A DNA stretch of 64,000 nucleotides from an uncultured Bacilli bacterium (GCA_934167465.1 CAKPKR010000001.1:248001-312000), one strand, 5' to 3'; numbered from the stretch's first letter, positions 15,639 to 24,791 are shown. Notes: generated by a model not told the origin, from the letters alone. Made by a program: numbers and translations.

Positions 15639-17681
15639 CTAATAATAACAAGTTGTTCCACTTAAACTTCCACCATTTGGACAAGTATATCTTCCACATT
15701 CATATGGTACACTTCTTTTATCATAACATGTCCCATACTCTTTACATTCTTGACAACCCCAGCGATCACATGTTTGTGAAGGTGTACAATTTCCTCCAGT
15801 TGAGTTACAACCACCATCCCAACTCCAACTACAACAACCACCATCATCAGTTGCACCATATCTTACGCAACAAGAATGTGGATTATAATTTTCATCTCTA
15901 TAACATGTGTTAGACACATATACCGCTGCATAGCTATGTCTTGTAGTAAATGTTACACCTGTTGCATCTTTAGCAACTTTTCCATTATTTCCAGTTGCTG
16001 TACATGTAACTGTGTATGTTCCTGTTCCTAATGAATTAGCTGGATTACATTCTGCATTTCCTCCAGTTGGACCGTATGTTACATTTAAATTATCTGTAAA
16101 CTTGTAACTTCCATTTCCTAAACTTAATGGATTATTTTTTGCTTTAATTAATGGTACTATATTATCCATTTTTATAGTTGTATTATTTTTTCCTATATTA
16201 TTAACATTATCTTTTACTTCTACTTCTATTTTATTTTCTTTGGATTCTGTTAATATAATTGTATACAAATTTTCACTCTTTTTTGTTGGTGTAACTTCTT
16301 TTGAATTTACCATTATTTTTAAACTACTTTCATTTATTCCAGAACCACCTATTACTTTTTTGTTTTCATATAAATAATAATCTGTCAATTTTATTTCTAC
16401 TACTACTCTATCACTATTATACCAATCACTATATTTTGGATTGTTTATTTTGGTTCCTTCTATTACTGTTATTGCTATGTCTGGCCCTATACTATCAACA
16501 TTATTTATCGCACACAAATTATCACAATCTACACAACATTCTGTTGTTCCATTTATTTTAAATGTTTTATTGCTATTTCCTAATCTATCTCTTGATTTTA
16601 TATTTAATTTTTGGGATGTTTTTAAAGTATTAGTACTTTCTTTTACCCAACTTTTTCCTCCGTCATATGAATATGGTCTTAAGGCTATACCTACTCCTAT
16701 ATCTGTTGCATTTATTTGAATTGTTTTACTTTGTGTCCATTTATCTATGTCTGGTATTGTTACATTAACTACTGGGCCTTCTTTATCTATTCCTCCTACT
16801 ATTATTTCATTATATACTATTTCTGTTCCTTCTTTTTCTATATATGCTCTTATTGTTTCTTCTTCTTTGATTTCTATTTTTACTTCTTTTTCTTTTACTT
16901 CTTTTATTTCTTCTTTTCTTTTATATTTTTTTACATATCCTTCTTCTACTTCTGGATATGTTATTATTAATTCTTTGGTTGTTGCATATGTATTACTTGA
17001 TATTTTAAATGTTGGTGTTTCTAATTCTTTTGTTTTTACTTCTATCGTTTTTGTTGTTTTTTGATTTTTTCCGTTTGTTGATATTACTTTTATTGTATAT
17101 TTTGTATTTGGTTTTAATCCTTTTATTTTTTTTGCTTCTGTTATTATTCCTTTTTCTTTATTTTTTGTTACTTTTGTACATTCGTTATTTAGACAATATT
17201 CATATTCTTTTATTCCTGAACCACTATCTTGTGTTTTTATCATTAAGTTTATTTCGGTTCTTGTTGTTTTTAATTCTTTTATTTTTAAGCTTGGAGGTGT
17301 TTCATCTAATGTTTCACAGTTACCTTCACTTATTTTTATGTTACTTTTTACTCCATTCGCACAATATTTTCCATCTGTTACATTTTCTAATTCTATTTGT
17401 CCTTCTTTATTTCTTTTTACTATTCCTGATATGAATGGATTATTTTTTAGTTCTAGTTCTTTACTTTTTGCTTCTATTCCTTCTACTGGAAAATCATTAT
17501 TTTCCATATTTTTACTTACATATTCTTTTGTCGCATCCAATAAATTACTTGCATTTATTTCAAATGTTTTTTGTTTTGATGCCTCGATATTATTTGTTAC
17601 TATTCCGATTGTTATCATACTTATTACGGCTAGTACTACTATTGTTGCCAATAATTCTATCAATGTAAATCCTTTTTTCAT
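15639..17681 (-). CDS. Large pilin-leader surface protein with Ig/FN3-like repeats and Cys-rich tail
   Basis: A 680-residue protein. Residues 1-30 are MKKGFTLIELLATIVVLAVI, a canonical type III prepilin leader: Gly at the cleavage position, then F, and Glu at mature position 5. A fibronectin-III-like segment follows (about 120-200, PNTKYTIKVISTNG), then further beta-rich domains with GPVVNVTIPDIDKW and SIGPDIAITVIEG. The C-terminus of about 100 residues (after 580) is Cys- and Gly-rich (SCCVRYGATDDGGCCSWSWDGGC). Such length is far beyond a normal pilin, so this is more likely a processed surface adhesin or a tip pilin. No pilus assembly genes are visible here. Confidence 0.8.
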   Translation of the reverse strand: MKKGFTLIELLATIVVLAVISMITIGIVTNNIEASKQKTFEINASNLLDATKEYVSKNMENNDFPVEGIEAKSKELELKNNPFISGIVKRNKEGQIELENVTDGKYCANGVKSNIKISEGNCETLDETPPSLKIKELKTTRTEINLMIKTQDSGSGIKEYEYCLNNECTKVTKNKEKGIITEAKKIKGLKPNTKYTIKVISTNGKNQKTTKTIEVKTKELETPTFKISSNTYATTKELIITYPEVEEGYVKKYKRKEEIKEVKEKEVKIEIKEEETIRAYIEKEGTEIVYNEIIVGGIDKEGPVVNVTIPDIDKWTQSKTIQINATDIGVGIALRPYSYDGGKSWVKESTNTLKTSQKLNIKSRDRLGNSNKTFKINGTTECCVDCDNLCAINNVDSIGPDIAITVIEGTKINNPKYSDWYNSDRVVVEIKLTDYYLYENKKVIGGSGINESSLKIMVNSKEVTPTKKSENLYTIILTESKENKIEVEVKDNVNNIGKNNTTIKMDNIVPLIKAKNNPLSLGNGSYKFTDNLNVTYGPTGGNAECNPANSLGTGTYTVTCTATGNNGKVAKDATGVTFTTRHSYAAVYVSNTCYRDENYNPHSCCVRYGATDDGGCCSWSWDGGCNSTGGNCTPSQTCDRWGCQECKEYGTCYDKRSVPYECGRYTCPNGGSLSGTTCYY

Positions 17682-17720
17682 GTTCCACCTCTATTATCAG
17701 TATAACATACTTTTAAAAAA

Positions 17721-17740
17721 AAGTAATCTTAAAATTACTT
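17721..17740 (-). terminator. Terminator of surface-family copy 2
   Basis: Stem AAGTAAT/ATTACTT with a six-base loop, followed on the minus strand by eight T. Confidence 0.65.
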
Positions 17741-17784
17741 TTTAAATTATTAAATATTAAATATATAGAAATTTTGTTCTTATT

Positions 17785-18273
17785 TTAATAACTTAATCCT
17801 ATAATATAAATACCTGTATTTGTTCTATTAGCAACACCGCTTATAGTTACCGTTGATGCATTTTTTACACTATACCAATATCCTGATCCTGAATAAGCAT
17901 CATTTGATTTTCCAATTTTAACTATTTTACCATTACTAGAAGAAATAGACGGATATGTTACAGTATCAGTTCGAATAGCAAAATATGGCAATAATATATA
18001 TGATTTTGTACTATCTAATTCAAAGGAGCTACTATAAGATGTAGTGCCATTATTCCCAACATACAAATATACTATTTCATAATTTACATCATTATTTATT
18101 TTCAAATTATATAATTCATTTAAAGCATCACTAACATTCATACTTGTTCCATCATTGGCATTATATACTACATCACTTGCCTTATATGTGGTTGCTGCAT
18201 ATACACCAACACTCGTAAATATTAAACCACATATTACTATTAAAAATATTCTACTTTTTATTATTTTTTTCAT
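17785..18273 (-). CDS. KASD surface family protein, copy 2
   Basis: A 162-residue paralogue of the gene at 9938-10426. The hydrophobic N-terminus ends GVYAA, followed by TYKASDVVYNANDGTSMNV and DALNELYN. Residues about 65-90 and 130-162 match copy 1 closely (NNGTTSYSSSFELDSTK, GYWYSVKNAST, final GLSY), whereas about 90-125 differ. That pattern suggests diversifying selection or recombination. Location at the cell surface is inferred. It is driven by a G10-tract promoter. Confidence 0.8.
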   Translation of the reverse strand: MKKIIKSRIFLIVICGLIFTSVGVYAATTYKASDVVYNANDGTSMNVSDALNELYNLKINNDVNYEIVYLYVGNNGTTSYSSSFELDSTKSYILLPYFAIRTDTVTYPSISSSNGKIVKIGKSNDAYSGSGYWYSVKNASTVTISGVANRTNTGIYIIGLSY

Positions 18274-18296
18274 CTAGATTCCTACTTTCTAACAAT

Positions 18297-18327
18297 ATCA
18301 TACCCCCCCCCCAGACGTGTTTGTCAA
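18297..18327 (-). promoter_or_regulatory. Promoter with G10 tract in the spacer (copy 2)
   Basis: Minus strand: TTGACA (18322-18327), AACACGTCT plus ten G (18303-18312), TATGAT (18297-18302); spacer 19. The 31 bases are identical to copy 1's promoter. Confidence 0.75.
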
Positions 18328-18660
18328 GGGGAGTTTATAATATCTTATAATGTATTAAATAAATATTCTAAAACAGCTATTAAAACATTTTTAAACTTTG
18401 AAAATTATATTGTTAATGCTTTTGATTATGAGCTATCTAATGGACTGATTGAAGATACTAATAATATTATTAAGCAGATTAAACATAATGCCTGTGATTA
18501 TAGAAAGTTTTCTCGTTTAAAAGCTAGAGTTATGCTTGTTAAAGGATTATACATTCCTATTCAGGCACAATAAAAAGAGAACTAAATTTTAGTCCTCTCT
18601 AAACTATTCATTTATCATTAGTTTTTGGTTTCACCAACACTACTTGACATTGAACCTCTT
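18328..18660 (+). mobile_element. Degenerate right end of an ISL3-family insertion sequence
   Basis: The transposase remnant is followed by a hairpin (AGAGAACTAAA...TTTAGTCCTCTCT, 18580-18601). Then comes GGTTTCACCAACACTACTTG (18628-18647) and ACATTGAACCTC, resembling the terminal inverted repeat seen at the end of ISL3-type elements. The left part of the element is gone, its place taken by the surface-gene promoter. Confidence 0.55.
18334..18573 (+). pseudogene. ISL3-type transposase, C-terminal remnant
   Basis: The plus strand has an open frame of about 80 codons with no usable start. It reads FENYIVNAFDYELSNGLIED, then TNNIIKQIKHNACDYRKFSR, then LKARVMLVKGLYIP and a TAA stop. The SNG-(P/L)-IE-x-x-NN-x-IK and YRxFxxxxxR pattern is the end of the DDE transposase domain of ISL3-family elements. 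The N-terminal three quarters are absent. The only plus-strand coding trace in this otherwise leftward region. Confidence 0.75.
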
Positions 18661-18664
18661 TAAA

Positions 18665-20545
18665 TTATTTTTCCTCTTTTTTAGTTGGTTTTTTTGGTTT
18701 TTCTTCATTTCTTATTTCTTCTTCAGGTAATTCACCATGTTCAACTAAATATTCTATTTCTTCTTTAGTAATTGTTTCTTTTTTTAGAAGTGATTCAGCT
18801 ATTAAAGTCAATAAATCCATGTTATTTTTTATTATTTTTTTTGTTTTTTCATAACATTCATTAATTATTTTTCTTTGTTCTTGATCAATTTCAAATGCTA
18901 CTTGTCCTGAGAAATTTCTAGATTTATTGTAATCTCTACCTAAGAATACACTACCTTCTTGTTGTTCAAATTGAACTGGTCCTAAATCACTCATACCATA
19001 TTCAGTAACCATTGCACGAGCTATTTTAGTTGCTCTTTCAAAATCATTATGTGCTCCTGTTGTTATTTCATTAAATACTAATTCTTCGGCAACCCTACCT
19101 CCAAGATATCCACTTATGGTTGCTAAAAGTTCAGTTTTAGTTTGTAAATAAGTTTCTTCTTTTGGTTGCATTAAATTGTATCCACCAGCTTGACCACGAG
19201 GTATTATTGTTATTTTTTGAACTTCATTGGCACCATCTAATTTTAATCCCATTACAGCATGACCAGCTTCATGGAAAGCAACAACTCTTTTTTCATGATC
19301 GGTATATTTATGACTGATTTTAGCAGGTCCCATCAATACTCTATCATGAGCTTCATCTATTTCAGCCATTGTAATTGCTTGTTTATTTCTTCTTACTGCT
19401 AATAAAGCAGCTTCATTTAATAGATTTTCTAGATCGGCTCCACTAAATCCTATAGTTCTTGCAGCTATATTTTCTAATTTAACATTTTTAGCAAATATTT
19501 TATTTTTTGCATGAACTTCTAAGATTTCTTTTCTTCCTTTTACGTCAGGTAAGTTTACTGTTACTTGTCTATCAAATCTTCCTGGTCTTAAAAGTGCAGG
19601 ATCCAAAACATCTGGTCTATTTGTTGCAGCAATTATGATAATTCCTTCATTTGCGCCAAATCCATCCATTTCAGTTAATAATTGGTTAAGTGTTTGCTCA
19701 CGTTCATCGTGTCCACCACCTAATCCAGCTCCTCTTTGACGACCTACAGCATCTATTTCATCAATAAATATTAAACAAGGTGCATTGTGTTTTGCTTGTT
19801 TAAACATATCTCTAACACGGCTTGCTCCAACACCTACAAATAGTTCAACAAAATCTGAACCACTTATGAAGTAAAATGGAACATTCGCTTCTCCAGCTAC
19901 AGCACGTGCTAACAATGTTTTACCAGTTCCTGGAGGGCCTTGTAATAAAACTCCTTTAGGAATTCTTGCTCCTAATTTTGTAAATTTTTTAGGATTTTTC
20001 AAGAAATCTATTAATTCTTGAACTTCTTCTTTTTCTTCATCTAATCCTGCAACATCTTTAAATGTTACTTTTTTACTATCTTCATTTAATTTTGCTCTAC
20101 TTTTACCAAAATCCATTGATTTGTTAGCAGCTCCCATTTGTCTTGAAATAAATATGAATGCTACTATTAATAATATCATTGTTGGTAAAACATTTAAAAT
20201 AAATGATAATATAGTGCTTGAAGCAGGGTCTGCTTCTGTATTTATTTTCATATCAGAGTCTAGTATTTCTGCTACTACTTTATCTGATAAAGGTGCTTTT
20301 AAATAAAAATTTTCTTTCCCATTTTCTGTTTTAATTACACCTGATATTTCATATATTCCTGCAGTTTTTCTTGGAACTATTGTTAATTCTTCAATGTTTT
20401 TTTCATTAATTTCATTAACAAATTTGTCATATGATAATTCTACTATTCTATTATTTGATATACTCATAAAGAATAAAACACTTATCATAAATATAATTAA
20501 AAAACTATAAGGAACTACTGTTTTTTGTATTTTTTTTCTGTTCAT
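18665..20545 (-). CDS. ftsH: ATP-dependent zinc metalloprotease FtsH
   Basis: FtsH degrades unneeded membrane and cytosolic proteins. The 626-residue protein has two N-terminal membrane helices (about 12-30 and 110-132), the AAA+ domain with Walker A GPPGTGKT (about 205), Walker B LIFIDEIDAVG and the SRH region NRPDVLDPALLRPGRFD, and the zinc site HEAGH (about 425). A Lys/Glu-rich tail ends the protein. It follows tilS by 11 bases, as in Firmicutes, but the usual hpt gene between them is absent. Confidence 0.97.
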   Translation of the reverse strand: MNRKKIQKTVVPYSFLIIFMISVLFFMSISNNRIVELSYDKFVNEINEKNIEELTIVPRKTAGIYEISGVIKTENGKENFYLKAPLSDKVVAEILDSDMKINTEADPASSTILSFILNVLPTMILLIVAFIFISRQMGAANKSMDFGKSRAKLNEDSKKVTFKDVAGLDEEKEEVQELIDFLKNPKKFTKLGARIPKGVLLQGPPGTGKTLLARAVAGEANVPFYFISGSDFVELFVGVGASRVRDMFKQAKHNAPCLIFIDEIDAVGRQRGAGLGGGHDEREQTLNQLLTEMDGFGANEGIIIIAATNRPDVLDPALLRPGRFDRQVTVNLPDVKGRKEILEVHAKNKIFAKNVKLENIAARTIGFSGADLENLLNEAALLAVRRNKQAITMAEIDEAHDRVLMGPAKISHKYTDHEKRVVAFHEAGHAVMGLKLDGANEVQKITIIPRGQAGGYNLMQPKEETYLQTKTELLATISGYLGGRVAEELVFNEITTGAHNDFERATKIARAMVTEYGMSDLGPVQFEQQEGSVFLGRDYNKSRNFSGQVAFEIDQEQRKIINECYEKTKKIIKNNMDLLTLIAESLLKKETITKEEIEYLVEHGELPEEEIRNEEKPKKPTKKEEK

Positions 20546-20556
20546 ATTATTCCTCC

Positions 20557-21885
20557 TTAGTAATATTTAAGTATTATATCACATTTTTCATTTTTTTGCT
20601 TATCAAATTTTGATTTTTTTAATCCTGGAAGCCAAACTACTGTGTCATAAGCGTCTACTACTACTGGCCACATATCTCTATCGTTTACTTTTATTTTTTC
20701 ATTTATAAAGATATCATTTATTTTTTTGCTAGTTAACATTCCTTTTATGTGTATACGATCTCCATTTTTTCTTGTTCTTACTCTTAGTGGAAATTTAATA
20801 TCATCTTTACTTAATCTACATATAAAATTATTATTTAAATCTGTTTCATTAATTACTTCTATGTTTTTTCCATTTGGAAGACTTAAATAATCAATTATTT
20901 CAATTTCATATTCATTTGGTTTGATTTCTTCTGACACAAATATTAATTCATTATATTGTTTTATTGCTTTCAAATTGTTTGGTAGATATATGTATGCGTT
21001 AGCTTTTTTTGATTTTATTAGATTATATATTAATTCAGCATGGTGATCTGTTATCAACATTAAATCTTCTTGATATATTTTTTCTAATATATAATATATA
21101 ACTTTCATAGCGATTACATTCTCTAGTTTTTCAAATTCGACAATATTTAGAATATTTTGTGGAAATACTTTTGGAATGATTTTTTCTACTTGTTTATCAA
21201 TATAATTATTATATTCTAATAGTATCGTACTAAATTTATAGAATTTTTTATGAACATTTTTATCTTCTTTTTTAAATTCCGGTACTATATATTTACGATA
21301 TCTATTTCTTGTATGAATGTCTTCATTATTTGTACTATCAATGAAATAGTGAATTTTATGTTTTTTATTATACTCGATTAAATCGGCTTTAGTAACCTCA
21401 ATAAATGGTCTTACTATTTTATAATTTCCTCTATTTACTATTTTACTAAATCCACTATATCCTCTTAATGTTGATCCTCTTGTTAGTCTCATTAAAATTG
21501 TTTCGATTAAATCGTCACCATGGTGAGCAGTAAATAAATATTTAGCATTATATTCTTTTACTAGTTTTTCAAAATAATTATATCTTTTTGTTCTAGCTTC
21601 ATTTTCAAAATTATCATCACCATAATCTTCAATTGTCATGGTTTCAAATATAATATTATTGTTTCTACAAAATCTTTCAACATATCGTTGTTCTTCTACT
21701 TGACCAGGTCTTCCTGTATTATGATTAACGTGAGCACATATAACTTCAATATCAATTGCTTTTTTTAATCTTGCTAGAATATGTATTAAAGCCATTGAAT
21801 CAGGACCACCAGATATTGCCGCTACTATAGCGTCTCCATATTTTATATGTAATTCTTTTAGTAAAAAATCGTATACACTATCCAT
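20557..21885 (-). CDS. tilS: tRNA(Ile)-lysidine synthetase
   Basis: TilS converts C34 of the CAU-anticodon tRNA to lysidine so that it reads AUA, essential in AT-rich genomes. The 442-residue protein has the PP-loop SGGPDSMALIH (about 24-34), the HVNHNTGRP and TAHHGDDLIETILMRLTRG motifs, and a C-terminal domain ending KSKFDKQKNEKCDIILKYY. It forms an operon with ftsH. A weak promoter (TTGTTA, 17, TAAAAT; 21903-21931) lies upstream. Confidence 0.94.
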   Translation of the reverse strand: MDSVYDFLLKELHIKYGDAIVAAISGGPDSMALIHILARLKKAIDIEVICAHVNHNTGRPGQVEEQRYVERFCRNNNIIFETMTIEDYGDDNFENEARTKRYNYFEKLVKEYNAKYLFTAHHGDDLIETILMRLTRGSTLRGYSGFSKIVNRGNYKIVRPFIEVTKADLIEYNKKHKIHYFIDSTNNEDIHTRNRYRKYIVPEFKKEDKNVHKKFYKFSTILLEYNNYIDKQVEKIIPKVFPQNILNIVEFEKLENVIAMKVIYYILEKIYQEDLMLITDHHAELIYNLIKSKKANAYIYLPNNLKAIKQYNELIFVSEEIKPNEYEIEIIDYLSLPNGKNIEVINETDLNNNFICRLSKDDIKFPLRVRTRKNGDRIHIKGMLTSKKINDIFINEKIKVNDRDMWPVVVDAYDTVVWLPGLKKSKFDKQKNEKCDIILKYY

Positions 21886-21983
21886 ACCAACACCTCTAAT
21901 ATATTTTATAATATATATTTAAATTTAACAAGTAATAAAGAATAAATTTATTAATTTATATTTTATGACAACTACTAATTTTG

Positions 21984-22023
21984 AACTTATTTTAAGTTAA
22001 ATTTTAATAACTTAAAATAAGTT
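21984..22023. promoter_or_regulatory. Twin operator upstream of the XRE regulator at 22050
   Basis: Two 15-base sites, AACTTATTTTAAGTT (21984-21998) and AACTTAAAATAAGTT (22009-22023), are exact reverse complements. Each is itself a palindrome (AACTT-N5-AAGTT). Their centres are 25 bases apart. A possible -10, TACAAT (22027-22032), follows the second site. Binding by the divergent XRE protein is inferred. Confidence 0.65.
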
Positions 22024-22049
22024 GATTACAATAATATTTAGGTGATAGT

Positions 22050-22286
22050 ATGTATAGAAGACTAAGAAGTTTAAGAGAGGATTTGGATTTAAATCAAACA
22101 GATATGGCTAAATTACTTAATATGTCACAAACTGGTTATTCGCAATACGAAACTGGTACTAATGATATTCCTACAAGTATTTTAATTAAACTATCAAGAA
22201 TACATAATGTTAGTGTAGATTATATTTTGAATTTAACCGATGTAAAAAAACCATACGAAAGGAAAAAAGAAAAAATACACAATTAA
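22050..22286 (+). CDS. Small XRE/Cro-type helix-turn-helix regulator
   Basis: A 78-residue protein consisting almost only of an HTH_3 domain: LRSLREDLDLNQTDMAKLLN (first helices), MSQTGYSQYETGTND (recognition helix region), then IPTSILIKLSRIHNVSVDYI. A basic tail (KKPYERKKEK) follows. It is closely related in design to the regulators at 39962 and 43986. The gene reads away from tilS and has a GGTGATAGTATG start region. A twin operator upstream suggests autorepression. Confidence 0.88.
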   Translation: MYRRLRSLREDLDLNQTDMAKLLNMSQTGYSQYETGTNDIPTSILIKLSRIHNVSVDYILNLTDVKKPYERKKEKIHN

Positions 22287-22299
22287 AATGTATTTTTTT
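22271..22299 (+). terminator. Terminator of the XRE gene
   Basis: AAAATACA/TGTATTTT stem with a nine-base loop, followed by T residues; overlaps the stop codon. The RHH gene follows. Confidence 0.55.
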
Positions 22300-22399
22300 A
22301 TCTACATATTCAAAATTAATTAGTTTATTAGCTATATTGCTAAACGCAATGCATATTTTGTTAATTTTTTGTATTACAATTCTTTTAGGAGGATGCTAT

Positions 22400-22582
22400 A
22401 TGGCTTTTAGAATAAATGCAGTAAGAAAAGAAACAGAAAATAAGACAGTTAGATTTCCATTAGAAGTTATAAATGACATTGAAAAAGCAATTGAAAATAC
22501 TGATATAACATTTTCTAGATTTGTAATTGAAGCTTGTAAATATGCTTTAGAAAATATGGAAACTGAAATGAAAATAAAATAA
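22400..22582 (+). CDS. Small ribbon-helix-helix-like protein
   Basis: A 60-residue protein, MAFRINAVRKETENKTVRFP, followed by LEVINDIEKAIENTDITFSR and FVIEACKYALENME. A short beta strand (TVRFPL) followed by two helices, the second beginning ITFSRFV, is the shape of a CopG/Arc-type RHH DNA-binding or antitoxin-like protein. The frame extends upstream to 22337, but an AGGAGG at 22387-22392 sets the start at 22400. It sits behind the small XRE regulator; no toxin partner is visible. Confidence 0.7.
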   Translation: MAFRINAVRKETENKTVRFPLEVINDIEKAIENTDITFSRFVIEACKYALENMETEMKIK

Positions 22583-22616
22583 AAAATATCACTTTTTTAA
22601 ATGTGATATTTTTTTT
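22581..22616. terminator. Bidirectional terminator between the RHH gene and the leftward operon
   Basis: AAATATCAC/GTGATATTT stem (22585-22611) flanked by A and T runs, so it can serve the rightward RHH gene and the leftward gene ending at 22623. Confidence 0.75.
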
Positions 22617-22622
22617 AATAAA

Positions 22623-23138
22623 TTAACCTATTATTCCTTTTAAAACCCCAAATGATAAAATCATCATTATCATACCTGCCATTATAACTCCTAAGGTTGC
22701 TGCTACAAAAGATTTTTTCTTATTCATATCAAGTAATGCCGCAATTAAACATCCAGTCCAAGCACCTGTTCCAGGTAAAGGAATTCCTACAAATAATAAT
22801 AATCCCCAAAATTCATATTTCTCAATTTGTTCTTTTTTAGACATTGCTTTATTTTCTAATTTAGTTGCTAAACCACTAAATAATTTTGTTTTTTTCATTT
22901 TATTGAATAATGGTGTGATAAACCATAAAATAAATGGTATAGGTATTATATTTCCTAAAAAACAAACAATAAAACTTGTAACTGGATTCATATCTAATAA
23001 TGAGGCTGCTATTAGACCTCCTCTTAATTCTAGAATTGGTAACATTGAAATAATGAACACAATTAATTCTTTACCAAACGCTAAAGAAGTTAATCCACCA
23101 AATAATCCTACTAAATTTTTTGCTAACCTATCTGTCAC
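22623..23138 (-). CDS. Small multidrug-export-like membrane protein (COG2426)
   Basis: A 171-residue protein with about four to five hydrophobic segments. The ISMLPILELRGGLIAA and FVGIPLPGTGAWTGCLIAALL motifs, the paired E-L-R-G and P-x-P-G-T-G-A-W signatures of COG2426/PF06695, recall the DedA-like reentrant hairpin fold. The name small multidrug export protein is historical; a lipid-transport role is possible. It follows trxB by two bases, so they are co-transcribed. Confidence 0.82.
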   Translation of the reverse strand: MTDRLAKNLVGLFGGLTSLAFGKELIVFIISMLPILELRGGLIAASLLDMNPVTSFIVCFLGNIIPIPFILWFITPLFNKMKKTKLFSGLATKLENKAMSKKEQIEKYEFWGLLLFVGIPLPGTGAWTGCLIAALLDMNKKKSFVAATLGVIMAGMIMMILSFGVLKGIIG

Positions 23139-23140
23139 AA

Positions 23141-24025
23141 TTACATCTCCCTATCTTTTATTAAACTTGTAGCAGCTATTGCTCCTTCAGATGCAGCTGT
23201 TATAATTTGATAAACATCTTTTTTTATAACGTCTCCACAAGCATATAAACCTTTTATATTAGTTCTCATACTATTATCTACTATAATATAATTATTTTCT
23301 TTATTTACATCAATATTCAAATAATCTAAATTAGGTGTTAATCCTATATATATGAATATTCCTGAACAATTAATTATTCCTTTATTTGTATTAACTGACA
23401 CTATTTTTTCATTTTCACTATTAATACTATCAATGCTACAATTATAAATTATTTCAATATTTTGTTTACTAAATACTTCTTCTTGTAATATTTTTGTTGC
23501 TCTTAAATTTTCACTTCGATTTAAAATAGTTACCTTTTTACATATTTTTGATAAATATAAACTTTCTTCAAAAGCACTATTTCCACCACCGACAACAACT
23601 ACTTCCAAATCTTTATATAAAGCTCCATCGCATAAAGCACAATAACTAACTCCTTTACCAATAAATTCATCTTCTATTCCTAATTTATTTGGAGTTCTTC
23701 CTGTTGCGATTACAACATTTTTAGCTATATATTTTTCTTTATTTGTTTCAACAATAAAATTATCTTCTTTTGTGACATTAATTACTTTTTCATATTTTAA
23801 TGGAATATTCATTGCATTAATTTGATCGTGAATATTCATAACTAATGTTGGACCATCTACTTTTGTAAAACCTGGATAATTTTCAACATTAGAAGTATTA
23901 TTTATTTGACCACCAGGAATATAACTTTCAAATATTAATATATCTAAATTTGCTCTTTTTAAATATATTGCCGCAGACATTCCTGATATACCTGAACCTA
24001 CTACAATTGCATCATATATTTTCAT
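23141..24025 (-). CDS. trxB: Thioredoxin reductase
   Basis: Reduces thioredoxin using NADPH and FAD. The 294-residue protein has the FAD-binding GSGISGMSAAIYLKR, the NADPH-binding GGGNSAFEESLYLSK and the C-terminal GLYACGDVIKK motif. The redox-active pair reads CALCDG (about 130) where most enzymes have CATCDG; both cysteines are kept. It is co-transcribed with lgt upstream, a grouping also seen in Bacillus. Confidence 0.93.
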   Translation of the reverse strand: MKIYDAIVVGSGISGMSAAIYLKRANLDILIFESYIPGGQINNTSNVENYPGFTKVDGPTLVMNIHDQINAMNIPLKYEKVINVTKEDNFIVETNKEKYIAKNVVIATGRTPNKLGIEDEFIGKGVSYCALCDGALYKDLEVVVVGGGNSAFEESLYLSKICKKVTILNRSENLRATKILQEEVFSKQNIEIIYNCSIDSINSENEKIVSVNTNKGIINCSGIFIYIGLTPNLDYLNIDVNKENNYIIVDNSMRTNIKGLYACGDVIKKDVYQIITAASEGAIAATSLIKDREM

Positions 24026-24027
24026 AG

Positions 24028-24789
24028 TTATTTCTCCCTATTCTTTATTAATATAATTACACCTATAATAATTCCTAAAATTGAAACTAATTGAGCTATT
24101 CTTAATGTTCCAAAGTATAAACTATCTTGTCTTAAAGATTCTATTAAAAATCTCCCTATTCCATACCATATTAAATATGTACTAAAGGTAGATCCTTTTT
24201 TAAAGGCTCTACTTTTTTTCATAAATAACAATATTAAAAATCCAACTAAACACCATAATGATTCATATAAAAAGGTTGGATGATAGTAGTTACCATTAAT
24301 ATGCATACCATCAATTATAAATTGCGGTATATGTAAGTTTTTAAGTGTTTCTAATGTAGTCATTGGACCATAGGCTTCACTATTCATAAAGTTTCCCCAA
24401 CGACCTATTGCTTGACCTAATATTAAACTTACAACCATAATATCCAAAATTTTAAATGTATCTATATTATATTTTTTTGTGTAATAAATTGTAAAAATTA
24501 AAGATGCAATAACACCGCCATGGATTGCTAAACCACCTTCCCATATTTTAAATATATCTAATAAATTATTAGAATAATAATCTAAATTAAATAAAACATA
24601 GTATAGTCTAGCACCTATTATTGCTATCGGTATTAAATAAAAGAAGTAATTTGTTATAAAATCTTCACTGATATTTTCCTTTTTGGCATTCTTTAGAGCT
24701 AAAGTACCTCCTAATAAAAATCCTAAAAATATTATTATAGTATACCAATAAATTTTAATTGTACCTAAATCTAAGAATATTGGATTCAT
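24028..24789 (-). CDS. lgt: Prolipoprotein diacylglyceryl transferase
   Basis: Lgt transfers diacylglycerol to the Cys of lipoprotein signal peptides in the membrane. The 253-residue protein has about seven membrane helices, the GARLYYVLFN and GGLAIHGGVI motifs with the active His, and the signature GQAIGRWGNFMNSEAYG. A C-terminal RFLIESLRQDSLYFG segment follows. Its presence confirms that lipoproteins are made; YidC here carries such a signal (LTGC). Confidence 0.96.
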   Translation of the reverse strand: MNPIFLDLGTIKIYWYTIIIFLGFLLGGTLALKNAKKENISEDFITNYFFYLIPIAIIGARLYYVLFNLDYYSNNLLDIFKIWEGGLAIHGGVIASLIFTIYYTKKYNIDTFKILDIMVVSLILGQAIGRWGNFMNSEAYGPMTTLETLKNLHIPQFIIDGMHINGNYYHPTFLYESLWCLVGFLILLFMKKSRAFKKGSTFSTYLIWYGIGRFLIESLRQDSLYFGTLRIAQLVSILGIIIGVIILIKNREK

Positions 24790-24791
24790 AA

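Noticed and set aside
16301..17745. Several hydrophobic rightward frames
   Set aside because: Complement of the Lys/Glu-rich large pilin-leader gene gives Leu/Phe-rich shadows.
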